Assembly (NCBI GenBank): GCA_963975425.1
Contig: CAXBGS010000012.1
Location: forward strand, 1 to 64,000
Source of the DNA: CAXBGS01 sp963975425
GTDB taxonomy: Bacteria; Planctomycetota; Planctomycetia; Pirellulales; Pirellulaceae
Direction of reading: 5' to 3'
Length of the DNA: 64,000 nucleotides
Shown here: positions 31,511-40,486 of the stretch, one piece after another
Position numbering within the stretch: the stretch's first letter is position 1
Layout: each line of letters opens with the position of its first letter
Translations under genes and position numbers: made by a program
The notes under the pieces: model-generated
What the model saw: the letters and a program-made list of their open reading frames with translations, nothing else
The model's database searches: none
Told to the model about the DNA's origin: nothing

Positions 31511-34180
31511 CTAGAAACGGCCTTTCCGAATCACCTTTCCGGACAAATTGCCCAACCATTGGGCGTCTTCGACCACAAGCGAGCCGTTTACAATGACGAA
31601 ATTGATGCCTGTGGCGAATCGATGGGGATGGAAAGCATCGGATCGATCAGCGATCGTTTTCGGATCAAAGACGACGAGATCGGCCACGTTTCCAACTTTG
31701 ATTTCGCCCCGACCGGACAAGCGGAGAATATTGGCGGGCAGCGATGTCGAGACTCGAATAGATTCTTCGATCGACATCAAGCCGCGATCGATGGCGTAAT
31801 GCCGAATTTTTCTTGGAAACGCGCCGAAAAATCGAGGGTGTTTCGGTGGGTCGTGCGGCAAGGCGATCCCGGCGTCACTGGATGTCGCGGTCCATGGCGT
31901 CACCGCGAACGCTTCGACGTCCTTTTCTGCCATCGAGAACGCGCGTAGCCGAGCACCGCCCCGCCGCGCAGCGTCACCGTCAAGCTGAAGGCGGATTGCA
32001 GCCTGGACGTGCGATTCTCGGTTTATCGATGCGTACTCCGCCAGCGATTTGCCCGCGACCGCGGCATCCTGATGTTCGACGATCAGAATATTATCGGCGC
32101 CGCCGCGGCGCGTGATCTCGTAGTCGATGTCACGTCGCATTCGCTCGGCGGCATCTTGATCCTCAAGCGACTTTCGCAGCCGAGTGGCAAAGTCGACTTT
32201 CGCAACCTCGTCATGCAATTCACTGTCGTCTTCGTCACTCGTTTTGCCGTCGAAAACCCAGTCCGGAATCAGCACGATGCGGCCATCGGAACCGCTAGTG
32301 TTGTATGGATATTGATCTGCATAGATCGGCAGACCTTGTTGACGTGCTTTCCGAATTAGCGAATTCATCTGCTCGCTTTCGCCCCAAAAGTCGGTCCCAC
32401 GAGCCTTGATGTGCGTGGCGACTGTGGTCACGTTGGTCTGAGCAGCGATTTCGATCAGTTCGCGAATATTGTCGGTCATCGACGGTTGCTCGCTGGAATC
32501 GCGACTGGGCAGAAACCACATCGGCCGGCGACCGGAACTGCGTTCATGGACGATGTAAACACCATCGAATTCCGCAATCGTTTTTGCGAGCGTCGCCAAT
32601 TCGCGAGTTGAACTCCAGCGACCAGGAACGTACTCGAGCCCTGCTGACATTCCGAACGCGCCGTCGGCGAGTGCGGATCGAAGCAATTGCTGCATTGATC
32701 GAATTTCGGTCGGCGATGCCGGACGCTGGAAATCGTCACCCATCACTTCGCCACGGATGGTTCCATGCCCAATGGTTTGCACGACGTTCAATCCGACGCC
32801 AAGCCGCTGCATCGACTTCCGCTGTGCCCGCAAATCAAGCGGTCCGCCACCATCTTGATTGACCACCACCGTTGTAATGCCTTGCGTGATCAAGTTCGGC
32901 GCACTCCGGCGTGCCGGATCATCGTCAACCAATCCCTCCTCGGCGTGGCTGTGCAAGTCAATGAATCCGGGGCTGATCAGTTGTCCCTTCGCATCGATCA
33001 TCCGCGCCGCATTCGCATCGGCAAGGTCGCCTATCGCCGTGATGCGATCATCTTTGATTCCAATGTCCGCGAGAAAACGCCGTTTACCGGTCCCGTCGAT
33101 CACTTGACCACCGTGGATGATGATATCGAATCCAAGACCACCCTGCCGCGGAACTGGCGAGGTAGCATCCGATTCGCCCAAAGAGCCGGAGAAAGAATCC
33201 AGAATCATCGATAGCAGTTTGCCGAATTCTTTCTTCGATACCGATGTGTCTTTTTGATGCGTATTCACACGGTGACACACGACGAGATCCCACTGTGGGA
33301 CGATCAACAAATAGTGACCACGATAACCGCGTGCCGAATAGCAACCCTCTGGCAAATCCACACCCGGAAAGTGCTTTCCGTTGACAGCCACCCACCACAT
33401 GTATCCGTATCCGCCCGAATCGCCAGCGTCCGAATAAGAAGTCGTGCTTTCGAGAATCCACGACTTAGGAACCAGTGGTTGGCCATCCCATCGCCCATCC
33501 TGCAACATCAATTGCCCGAACTGTGCGAGGTCGCGTGCGCTCAGTTGAAAAGGGTACGCGGGATAAACCGAGTCGCTTCCGGTAACGTATTGCGTATCTC
33601 GGTCACGTCTGAAATCCACGAACCCCAAAGGTCGTGCCAATCGCGACTCAAATTCTTCAAACAAACTGCGACCGGTCTGGTGCTCGAAAATCGCGCCCAG
33701 GGTATTGAAGTCCCAGTTGTTGTAGTACCAGAACGTGTTGGGCAAATGCGAACCTCTCGGAGGACATTTCGCTTTCATCGTCGCGGACTGATACAGCGAC
33801 GGGTGATAAATTCCTGAACGCGCCTTCAACAGATCACGAACCGTTGCGGATTTTTCGATGTCGGTGAGCGATGGATGGTTGTCATCGATGCCGAGTTCAG
33901 CGAGCGTCGCATCCAGATCGATGGTTCCCTCAGCAACGTGCCGACCAAACAGTGCGCTCAGCAGACTCTTGCGGACCGAATGACATTTCAGCGGTAAAGC
34001 AACGGCGCCCCACTGATCGATCAGTTCACCACGGTGAAGAATCACAACGGCCGCGGTGTCGATCTTTTCCGAGAATGCTTTCGCCTTGGCAAGTTTTTCG
34101 GCGGACCAATCGGCGGCGGAAGGCGACACCAATACGAAGGCAAGCCCACACGCACAAATCCATCTTTGACATCGCAACAT
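31511..34180 (-). CDS. Fusion of serine beta-lactamase-like domain and N-acyl-D-amino-acid deacylase
   Basis: 889 residues from the ATG at 34180, with GAGG eight bases upstream and a signal peptide (ICACGLAFVLVSPSA). Domain 1 (about 25-335) is a class C-type serine hydrolase with Ser68-Val-Arg-Lys71 and YNNWDFN. Its third motif, normally KTG or HxG, is RGHYLL. Domain 2 (about 350-885) is an amidohydrolase of the D-aminoacylase family: IIHGGQVIDGTG, metal ligands DLHSHAEEG (His410, His412), VVVNQDGGG, ATHIKARG, VEHQD and SSDAGIALPHD. The family hydrolyses N-acyl-D-amino acids to the free D-amino acid. The frame is continuous across the junction. Domain 1 could trim D-peptides that domain 2 then deacylates; that is inference. 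An upstream frame extension runs through a 42-bp repeat and is not used. Confidence 0.9.
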   Translation of the reverse strand: MLRCQRWICACGLAFVLVSPSAADWSAEKLAKAKAFSEKIDTAAVVILHRGELIDQWGAVALPLKCHSVRKSLLSALFGRHVAEGTIDLDATLAELGIDDNHPSLTDIEKSATVRDLLKARSGIYHPSLYQSATMKAKCPPRGSHLPNTFWYYNNWDFNTLGAIFEHQTGRSLFEEFESRLARPLGFVDFRRDRDTQYVTGSDSVYPAYPFQLSARDLAQFGQLMLQDGRWDGQPLVPKSWILESTTSYSDAGDSGGYGYMWWVAVNGKHFPGVDLPEGCYSARGYRGHYLLIVPQWDLVVCHRVNTHQKDTSVSKKEFGKLLSMILDSFSGSLGESDATSPVPRQGGLGFDIIIHGGQVIDGTGKRRFLADIGIKDDRITAIGDLADANAARMIDAKGQLISPGFIDLHSHAEEGLVDDDPARRSAPNLITQGITTVVVNQDGGGPLDLRAQRKSMQRLGVGLNVVQTIGHGTIRGEVMGDDFQRPASPTEIRSMQQLLRSALADGAFGMSAGLEYVPGRWSSTRELATLAKTIAEFDGVYIVHERSSGRRPMWFLPSRDSSEQPSMTDNIRELIEIAAQTNVTTVATHIKARGTDFWGESEQMNSLIRKARQQGLPIYADQYPYNTSGSDGRIVLIPDWVFDGKTSDEDDSELHDEVAKVDFATRLRKSLEDQDAAERMRRDIDYEITRRGGADNILIVEHQDAAVAGKSLAEYASINRESHVQAAIRLQLDGDAARRGGARLRAFSMAEKDVEAFAVTPWTATSSDAGIALPHDPPKHPRFFGAFPRKIRHYAIDRGLMSIEESIRVSTSLPANILRLSGRGEIKVGNVADLVVFDPKTIADRSDAFHPHRFATGINFVIVNGSLVVEDAQWLGNLSGKVIRKGRF

Positions 34181-34195
34181 CTCAAACCTCGTAGT

Positions 34196-34372
34196 TAGGC
34201 ACTGTCTCGTCACCATGAGCCGCGACGCATAAGCGGCCGGGCACTCTCTCGTCACCATGAGCCGCGACGCGCAAGCGGCCGGGCACCCTCTCATCACCAT
34301 GAGCCGCGACGCGCAAGCGGCCGGGCACTCTCTCGTCACCATGAGCCGCGACGCGCAAGTGTCCGGGCACTG
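34196..34372. repeat. 42-bp tandem repeat in the leader of the fusion gene
   Basis: Four copies of a 42-bp unit contain caccatgagccgcgacgc, which begins at 34211, 34253, 34295 and 34337. Units are nearly identical, and each runs from a GGGCAC start to a CGGCC end. They fill most of the 261-bp gap between the isoaspartyl peptidase gene and the beta-lactamase/deacylase gene. No spacers of different sequence lie between units. Confidence 0.95.
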
Positions 34373-34441
34373 CGCGCTGCCCTGCACCCGACGGCCCACG
34401 GCTGACCGAAATGCGAAATGAAGTCAGCATTGACACCGTGC

Positions 34442-35425
34442 CTATTCCGCCACGTGAACTTCATAACGGCCCGTCGAATCGGCGGCGGCGCGGGCCATGG
34501 ACGGTGTATTGAATCGCATCACGATTTGACCGTTGTGACTGACGGCGATGATGCCACCTCGGACGCGTCTTGATGTGTCTGACAGGATTTCCTGAGCCGC
34601 GTCTTGAGCTGACATGCCAAGGTATCTCATTCTAGCCGTCATGTCATACGCGACCGCATGGCGGATAAAGTCTTCTCCGATACCCGTACATGAAACCGCA
34701 CACGTCTGGTTGTCGGCGTACGTACCGGCGCCGGCGATGGGTGAATCACCTAACCGTCCGAATTTTTTATTGCTCAGGCCACCGGTCGAAGTCGCCGCGG
34801 CCAAATTTCCATGCATGTCTAAAACAACGCAGCCGACCGTACCGGTGGAATCCGACTCGCTTTGTCGTTGCTGGGTCTCGATCCGTTGGAACTGGGCCCG
34901 ACGCACATCCGTCGAAAAGTAGGTATTGGGAACACGTTCAATCATCGGATCGTCGGTGAACAAATCCGCAAAGCGTTCAGCGCCGTCGGTGACAAGCAAT
35001 ACGTGTTCGGTATTGGTCATCACACGCCGAGCTAATGAAACGGGATTCTTGACGGTCCTCACGCCGCCGACTGCACCCACGGCCCGATCTCGACCGTCCA
35101 TGATGGTTGCATCCAACTCGTGAGTTCCCGCCGCGTTGAACACGGCACCTTTCCCCGCGTTGCAGTGAGGCGAATCCTCCAAAATTCGGACGACCGCTTC
35201 GACCGTATCCAAGCCGGATGATCCCGACTTGAGCATCGCCACGCCTTTCGCCAACGCTGTTTCCATCACGGCGGCTTTCAGACGGCTTGCCGCCTCGGAA
35301 CTGGGTGCTTTACCCGCTCCGCCATGAATAACGATCGCGTACTTCTTCTCTTGTTCGCCCGACCTCGCATCCTGAACAGGAACCAGCAGGATCAGCAAGA
35401 GGCAGCATGCAATTTTTAAAACCAT
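34442..35425 (-). CDS. Exported isoaspartyl peptidase / L-asparaginase (Ntn hydrolase)
   Basis: 327 residues from the ATG at 35425, preceded by AGGGGA; an in-frame start at 35458 overlaps the preceding gene. Signal peptide MVLKIACCLLLILLVPVQDA. The mature enzyme has YAIVIHGGAG, the conserved HCNAGKGAVFN region and DGRDRAVGAVGGV. Autocleavage would occur before Thr196 in STGTVGCVVLD, freeing the nucleophile. The later RLGDSPIAGAGTYAD and CTGIGEDFIR motifs complete the asparaginase_2 family. Members cleave beta-aspartyl dipeptides and L-asparagine. With its signal peptide it should act outside the cytoplasm. It follows the epimerase gene directly and belongs to the same operon. Confidence 0.92.
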   Translation of the reverse strand: MVLKIACCLLLILLVPVQDARSGEQEKKYAIVIHGGAGKAPSSEAASRLKAAVMETALAKGVAMLKSGSSGLDTVEAVVRILEDSPHCNAGKGAVFNAAGTHELDATIMDGRDRAVGAVGGVRTVKNPVSLARRVMTNTEHVLLVTDGAERFADLFTDDPMIERVPNTYFSTDVRRAQFQRIETQQRQSESDSTGTVGCVVLDMHGNLAAATSTGGLSNKKFGRLGDSPIAGAGTYADNQTCAVSCTGIGEDFIRHAVAYDMTARMRYLGMSAQDAAQEILSDTSRRVRGGIIAVSHNGQIVMRFNTPSMARAAADSTGRYEVHVAE

Positions 35426-35444
35426 TGGGTCACTTTCCCCTGAA

Positions 35445-36491
35445 CTAATTTCCGCCAACTCGGCACACGCCGTGATCGGTCAGTGCGATACCGCTGCCAA
35501 ATCGCTCACTCGGTTTCGCTTGTCCGTCGACAATGGATACTCCCTCGGCAACATCTTGAGCCAGCAATACCGCTCCATCGAGGTCCGCGTAATCCAACAA
35601 CGGCAGCAATTGAGCAGCCCCCGAGATACCGACGCTGCTCTCGACCATACAGCCCACCATTGTCTGCATGCCAAGCCCGCGAGCCTCTCTTAGCATCCGA
35701 ACCGCAGGTGTCAGTCCGCCGCACTTACAAAGTTTGACGTTCACACCGTGAAAGCGTCCGGCACAACGGCGAACATCCGATTCGACCAGACAACTTTCGT
35801 CGGCAACGATCGGCAATGCGGATTCTTGAAAGACGCGCTGCTGGTCTTTGATCGCGGCATCTGCGGGAAGTGGCTGCTCGATGAATTCAACACCCAATCT
35901 CTTTAGTTCGTGCGAGTTGGCGATCGTTTCATCTGCTGTCCAACCGCAATTGGCATCCACGCGAAATACCGCATCAGTAACTTTCCGCAGGGCCCGGATG
36001 ATATCAACATCACAGTCGGTGCCGAGTTTGATTTTATAGATATTCCAGTGAGGTCTCGTTTGCAGCTTGGCGATCATCTTGTCAATCGCGTCGATGCCAA
36101 TCGTGTAACTCGAATCCGGAACATTCGACCAGTCAAGCCCGAACACCTCGTACGTTCGCTGGCCACGCAACTTTCCAAATAGGTCATAAGCTGCCAGATC
36201 AATCGCAGAAAGCGCGAACGAATCGTTGACAAGCCGATTTTGCAACTGCTGCCAAAGTTGCTCGGGACGACCAAACACAAAAGACTCGATCGTGTCCCGA
36301 CACTCCATGACCGAATCGGACATCGAATCCAATGTGTGTCCGTAATAGTCATTTTCGGTGGATTCACCGAAACCATAATGCCCCTGATGCTCGAGTTCCA
36401 CGATCAGCGATGCCTGTGTTGAGGTTGATCCGCGCGCGATCGTGAACTCAAACTCAAGTGGCAAACGAAATCGGTGAAGTCGCAGCTTCAT
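35445..36491 (-). CDS. Enolase-superfamily epimerase, dipeptide epimerase / N-acetyl-D-glutamate racemase (DgcA-like)
   Basis: 348 residues from the ATG at 36491, which overlaps the stop of the preceding gene as ATGA. The enolase-type active site is complete: Lys-x-Lys in IYKIKLG (Lys153, Lys155), metal ligands Asp179 (DANCGW), Glu205 (EQPL) and Asp231 (ADES), and the opposing base Lys in NVKLCKCGG. This is the muconate-lactonizing subgroup that includes L-Ala-D/L-Glu epimerases. Homologues next to DUF1611 genes have been shown in marine bacteria to racemise N-acetyl-D-glutamate (DgcA). There is no signal peptide, so it is cytoplasmic. The gene pairing makes the DgcA role the best guess; murein dipeptide epimerisation is the alternative. 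Confidence 0.88.
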   Translation of the reverse strand: MKLRLHRFRLPLEFEFTIARGSTSTQASLIVELEHQGHYGFGESTENDYYGHTLDSMSDSVMECRDTIESFVFGRPEQLWQQLQNRLVNDSFALSAIDLAAYDLFGKLRGQRTYEVFGLDWSNVPDSSYTIGIDAIDKMIAKLQTRPHWNIYKIKLGTDCDVDIIRALRKVTDAVFRVDANCGWTADETIANSHELKRLGVEFIEQPLPADAAIKDQQRVFQESALPIVADESCLVESDVRRCAGRFHGVNVKLCKCGGLTPAVRMLREARGLGMQTMVGCMVESSVGISGAAQLLPLLDYADLDGAVLLAQDVAEGVSIVDGQAKPSERFGSGIALTDHGVCRVGGN

Positions 36492-37567
36492 GAACACAAT
36501 TCCTTCTGCAAGTTCAACACCGCATCGGCCAAAGGTCCCGCACCATCGCGATAGACATCGCACACTGGTAAACCGAACTCATCGGCGACACGCTTGCGTT
36601 CTTCGACGGCTTGCTCTGCGGACACTTTGCGACCGTTCATCGCGATGCCGATCACTTTGCACGGCTGACGAAGCGATGCCGCCATTTCGTAGGCTTCCAT
36701 CAAACGGCGAGACTGCAACAGTGGAATACCGTCGAGTCCCTTGACTTCTTTGCGGCCGACTTCGTAGCAGAAAATCAACCCATGCGGCGCACAACCATGC
36801 AACAGCCCCATTGTCACAGCAGAAAACGCGGGATGTGAGATACACCCCTGACCCTCAATGATCAAAAAGTCATGCTGTTCGTTTCGGCGGACAAGGCCTT
36901 CAATCGCTCCGTTGACAAAATCAGCCACCACACAGTCGGCCGGGACACCCTCGCCAGCGATCATGATCCCCGTTTGACCGGACGCCAGAAACTTTGCATC
37001 CAAACCGCGTCGGGCGAGTTCACGTTGCACTTCCAGCGTTGCGACCATCTTACCGACACTGCAGTCGTGTCCGACCGCATGAATTCTTAAACAACCGTCG
37101 CGAAAGGGCGCGGCGGTGGCCGTTTTCTTCTCCGTGTTGCGGCGGACGTCGATCAAACGAGCGTCATTCGCTTTCGCAATCGCCACGAACTCGACATCGT
37201 CTGAGAGAAAGTCATGCAAGCCAGAAACAATATCGATGCCTTGTCGCAGCGCATCGCAAATCACGGTTCGCCAGGCCGCCGGAAGCTTTCCACCGGGCGG
37301 AGCAATTCCAATGAAGACGGCATCCGTCGCCGGCGGTAATGCAGCAACAACGGGAATCCCCTTGCCGATTCCAAACACTTCGCTTGCCTGTTTACCAGCG
37401 TGATCTTGATCCAAGACCGCCGCGATATCGTCACCCCGATAGCGGATCATGCTAATCGCGGTCTTCGCCAAAAACGGTGTCGAAAACCCATCGGTCAGCA
37501 GTACGATGCGACGATAATTTTTCAGGTCGGAAGTATGGTTCACGAAGTCGCTGTTGATTGATGCCAA
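36488..37567 (-). CDS. DUF1611 family P-loop protein (DgcN-like D-glutamate N-acetyltransferase candidate)
   Basis: 359 residues from a TTG start with GAAGAG upstream. The N-terminal half is a Rossmann-like domain (RIVLLTDGFSTPFLAKTAIS and VFIGIAPPGGKLP). The C-terminal half starts with the P-loop GHDCSVGKM (166-174), followed by LASGQTGIMIAGEGVPAD and IIEGQGCISHPAF, all typical of DUF1611. In marine bacteria a DUF1611 protein, DgcN, acetylates D-glutamate and works with an adjacent DgcA racemase. Here the epimerase gene overlaps it by ATGA, a translational coupling that supports the same pairing. No signal peptide is present. It is the first gene of a five-gene minus-strand cluster. Confidence 0.85.
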   Translation of the reverse strand: MASINSDFVNHTSDLKNYRRIVLLTDGFSTPFLAKTAISMIRYRGDDIAAVLDQDHAGKQASEVFGIGKGIPVVAALPPATDAVFIGIAPPGGKLPAAWRTVICDALRQGIDIVSGLHDFLSDDVEFVAIAKANDARLIDVRRNTEKKTATAAPFRDGCLRIHAVGHDCSVGKMVATLEVQRELARRGLDAKFLASGQTGIMIAGEGVPADCVVADFVNGAIEGLVRRNEQHDFLIIEGQGCISHPAFSAVTMGLLHGCAPHGLIFCYEVGRKEVKGLDGIPLLQSRRLMEAYEMAASLRQPCKVIGIAMNGRKVSAEQAVEERKRVADEFGLPVCDVYRDGAGPLADAVLNLQKELCS

Positions 37568-38005
37568 GTTGACTCTTCATGCTCGCGCCATCGTGTGCAT
37601 ACGCAACAATCATGGCAAAGCGAAACGGTTTGACGTCAATTGTAGCCGCGAACCGACTCCTTGGTTTGTACCGTGGCGTCAATCGGCAACCGCAGCGTAG
37701 ACCACGGTTCATCCGTTCCCTACCGATCGCCCTCGCAAGCTGTTCGAGTCGACTTTCTTCCGGGCAATCCTGTGCCTGTCAATCGCGTTTTGCCGGCAAG
37801 ACGAACAGTTCGAATTCGACGACGACTTCTTTCAGCTGGGGCGACAGGCAAGCGAATCCGAAATCCGAGAAGCGTCACCAAGCGTTGACGTTTCCGATAA
37901 TCCTATCGACGCAAATTTCCCAACAAGCATTTGATGCCGCGGAACCAACCGGAGACGACGAATCCTCGCGTGAGTTGTCGGGATCGCGTTCCGCTTGCCA
38001 GAGGT
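37568..38005. other. Intergenic stretch upstream of the D-amino-acid cluster
   Basis: About 440 bp before the DUF1611 gene and after the rhamnosidase stop. It should hold the cluster promoter. A plus-strand frame covers it but has no start site, family resemblance or coding bias. Nothing else is recognised. Confidence 0.4.
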
Positions 38006-40486
38006 TCAGCGCTGGGTAAAGACGGCTGAACCACTCACCGTGCCCGTGACGACCCAACGTTTGCCCTGCTTGGTCGCCGCGACAGGCTTGCCATTCTTTA
38101 ACACGACCTCGGTACTCGCGGATACAGGCAATTCAACGTTTGCCGACACGCCTTCGGGAACGGTCAACGACAGCGTAAAGTTCGACTCGTCGCTCCAGTC
38201 GATCTCGATCGGTCCACGCGGGGTTGGAACCCGACCGCGTGCGTGCTTGAGACCGCCTGAGCAGGGGCGAATCATCACGGTTGACCAGCCCGGGGCAGTG
38301 GGCTGGACGCCTAGCACGCAACGCGGCAACAGGTTCGCCGGGGCCGCGCCCCAAGCGTGATTCCAATCCTGGTTGGGTTTGTATTTCAGGTCCCAGGCTT
38401 CCCAACTAATCGTTGTACCACTGCGGACCATGTGTTTCCAACTGCGATCGCCGTCGGCGATCATCAACTCGATGGCTTTGTCGTCGCTGCCACTTGCGAA
38501 CAAAGCGTCCATGAAATACTGAGCCGCGTAGGGACTGCAATCCATGTCTTTTTTCCCGAGCCAGGCGATCACACTCGGAACATTTTCCTTAGGCACCAAG
38601 CCGAACGCTAGAGGGAAAAAGTTGGCGTGGATACTGTTGTGGTCGGTCCCCACGCCGTCGCGGTAGACACCCGAGTCTTCGTCAAAAAGTTTCGTCTGGA
38701 AAGCGTCCCGTGCCCGTTTGGCGTGTTCATGAAAAAACTCTTCATCGTCACGGTTTCCCAAAGCGTGCGCCATTTCAGCCATCTGTTCGACTGCTTTGAT
38801 GTGAAACGCATTGACGACGGTATTGATCTCAGTGAACACATAGCCGTCACGCTCTTTTTGCGGCCAGTCAACGATGTCATGTCTTTTCCGATCCATCTCA
38901 TCGCTACGCACCAGACCATCGACGCCGACGCGGTGCATCAGCGTTTTTGGCTTCAATAACTCATAGCGATGTTCCAGCCATCGGTTGTCACCCGAGTACA
39001 TCCACTCGGCATGTGCCATGAAGACCATGTGCGGTGCCCATTCAGTAGGCCACGTGCCATTTTCGATCAACCAGTCAAAAGTCCTTGCCGCCATGGTGAC
39101 ATTGTCGTCGGTCGTGTAATGGCTTAGCTGATTCAAATACGCGTCGGCTTCGTACGGAATTCGCTCGCGATCGCCATCAACGTAGACACCGGCAAATGTC
39201 GTTGCTTTGATGCTGTATTTGCAGAGTTCCCAGATCCTGTTCAGTGTCTCATTAGAGCAATGGAACGAACTCGCATCGTCATTCCAATCATTCGCAAATG
39301 CGGCGCGCCGCACGATGTCATCGGGCTTGAATTCGCCTTGCCAACCTTCGATCTCAACCCACCGGAATGGCATCACTGGCAACCAGGTTTTCGGTGTCAG
39401 TACCGCAGGCGGGTGAGCCCGAACAGCGCCGGCCTGTTCGGTGTTGCGCACATCAACCGGTGTGGGAATGATCCAAGTCCCTACCTCACCACTCGACTTT
39501 CTAAACTCGCTGGCTCCATAGCGAATGGTTCCCGGTGGCTGACGATCGATCCGGCCATCTTTCAGTTTCTCGCCAAAGTGGACGGTTCCAGTCCCTGATC
39601 CCGTGCGTGGAACTCGCATCGCGACGTTTCCGAATGCAACTTTACCGAAATCAACAAGCATGACTTTGTCGTCAATCTTCGTGACCGATACGGGTGCTTG
39701 CTCGATCAGTGAAACGGATTGCTCGGCAGGGATATCGGGCAACTCTTTGATAAAAAGATTGCGAAAACGATATGTTTGCCCGTCTTCACCGTGGTGCTGG
39801 ATACCGATGTAACCCGAGGCATCGACCGTGTCTCGAAAGGTCGTCGTTTCAACGCCATTGACTTCGATGCGGATACGATCCTCGATGCAGGTGATGACAA
39901 AGCGATTCCAACGGTTCCGATCCAAAGCGTTTGCGATCTCTGGTTTCGCGAACGCCGCTTTCGATTCCTCTGCATGCGTCAAATACGCTTCGGGTGAACG
40001 CCCTTGAGTGCTGGGCCATAACCAACCACGACGACCTTCGTCGTACAGTCCGCCGGACCAACGTCGATCCGAACCGTCACATTCGGCCTGATACCCAAAG
40101 ACCTTCTTCTTTGCTGCGTCTTCATCGACGTGACAGCGGAACATCACTCCCGAGTTGGCGCTGCCTTCGGGCAAAAGGATCTCGACGCTTAACCGAAAGT
40201 CGGAGTACTTCTTTTCGGTGACCAGAAAGAACTTTTCGCTGGCCAGCAAATGGATTTCGCCATCGACGACAGTGGCCTGCCCGTGTGAATACGGATTCCG
40301 CCACCCCGTCAGGTCATTCCCATTGAATAGTGGCACATAACCGCGACTTAACATCGCGTCGAATCCTGCTTGCCCGTGCAACGCAACGGCCGATACCGAA
40401 CTCGACGACTCTTGATTTACCTGTGCGAAACCAGACGCCAGCGACAGATGGCATACGACCAAGGTGATCGAAAGTCGAAACATCAT
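38006..40486 (-). CDS. Secreted DUF1080 + GH78-like alpha-L-rhamnosidase family protein
   Basis: 826 residues from the ATG at 40486; other in-frame starts run up to 40696, and no ribosome site decides. Signal peptide FRLSITLVVCHLSLASGFA. Residues about 45-235 form a DUF1080 (3-keto-disaccharide hydrolase type) domain: LFNGNDLTGWRNP, SGVMFRCHVDED and RNRWNRFVITCIEDRI. A beta-sandwich (about 245-400) with VDFGKVAFGNVAMRV leads into an alpha/alpha-barrel with FAGVYVDGDRERIPYEADAY, WPTEWAPHMVFMAHAEW and WNHAWGAAPANLLPR, as in GH78 rhamnosidases. The canonical rhamnosidase acid motif is replaced by DGDRERIPYE, which matches a subgroup often called rhamnosidase-related. It likely acts on plant or algal glycans in the periplasm. 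Confidence 0.82.
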   Translation of the reverse strand: MMFRLSITLVVCHLSLASGFAQVNQESSSSVSAVALHGQAGFDAMLSRGYVPLFNGNDLTGWRNPYSHGQATVVDGEIHLLASEKFFLVTEKKYSDFRLSVEILLPEGSANSGVMFRCHVDEDAAKKKVFGYQAECDGSDRRWSGGLYDEGRRGWLWPSTQGRSPEAYLTHAEESKAAFAKPEIANALDRNRWNRFVITCIEDRIRIEVNGVETTTFRDTVDASGYIGIQHHGEDGQTYRFRNLFIKELPDIPAEQSVSLIEQAPVSVTKIDDKVMLVDFGKVAFGNVAMRVPRTGSGTGTVHFGEKLKDGRIDRQPPGTIRYGASEFRKSSGEVGTWIIPTPVDVRNTEQAGAVRAHPPAVLTPKTWLPVMPFRWVEIEGWQGEFKPDDIVRRAAFANDWNDDASSFHCSNETLNRIWELCKYSIKATTFAGVYVDGDRERIPYEADAYLNQLSHYTTDDNVTMAARTFDWLIENGTWPTEWAPHMVFMAHAEWMYSGDNRWLEHRYELLKPKTLMHRVGVDGLVRSDEMDRKRHDIVDWPQKERDGYVFTEINTVVNAFHIKAVEQMAEMAHALGNRDDEEFFHEHAKRARDAFQTKLFDEDSGVYRDGVGTDHNSIHANFFPLAFGLVPKENVPSVIAWLGKKDMDCSPYAAQYFMDALFASGSDDKAIELMIADGDRSWKHMVRSGTTISWEAWDLKYKPNQDWNHAWGAAPANLLPRCVLGVQPTAPGWSTVMIRPCSGGLKHARGRVPTPRGPIEIDWSDESNFTLSLTVPEGVSANVELPVSASTEVVLKNGKPVAATKQGKRWVVTGTVSGSAVFTQR

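Noticed and set aside
34196..34372. CRISPR array
   Set aside because: Units follow one another without distinct spacers and no cas genes are near. The same holds for the repeats at 18701 and 17651.
34181..34399. N-terminal extension of the fusion gene through the 42-bp repeats
   Set aside because: The extension would put repeated sequence before an obvious signal peptide. The ATG at 34180 has its own ribosome site.
37579..38019. 146-residue plus-strand frame between two minus-strand genes
   Set aside because: Ser/Arg-rich translation without domain, signal or ribosome site; it runs into the 3' end of the rhamnosidase gene.
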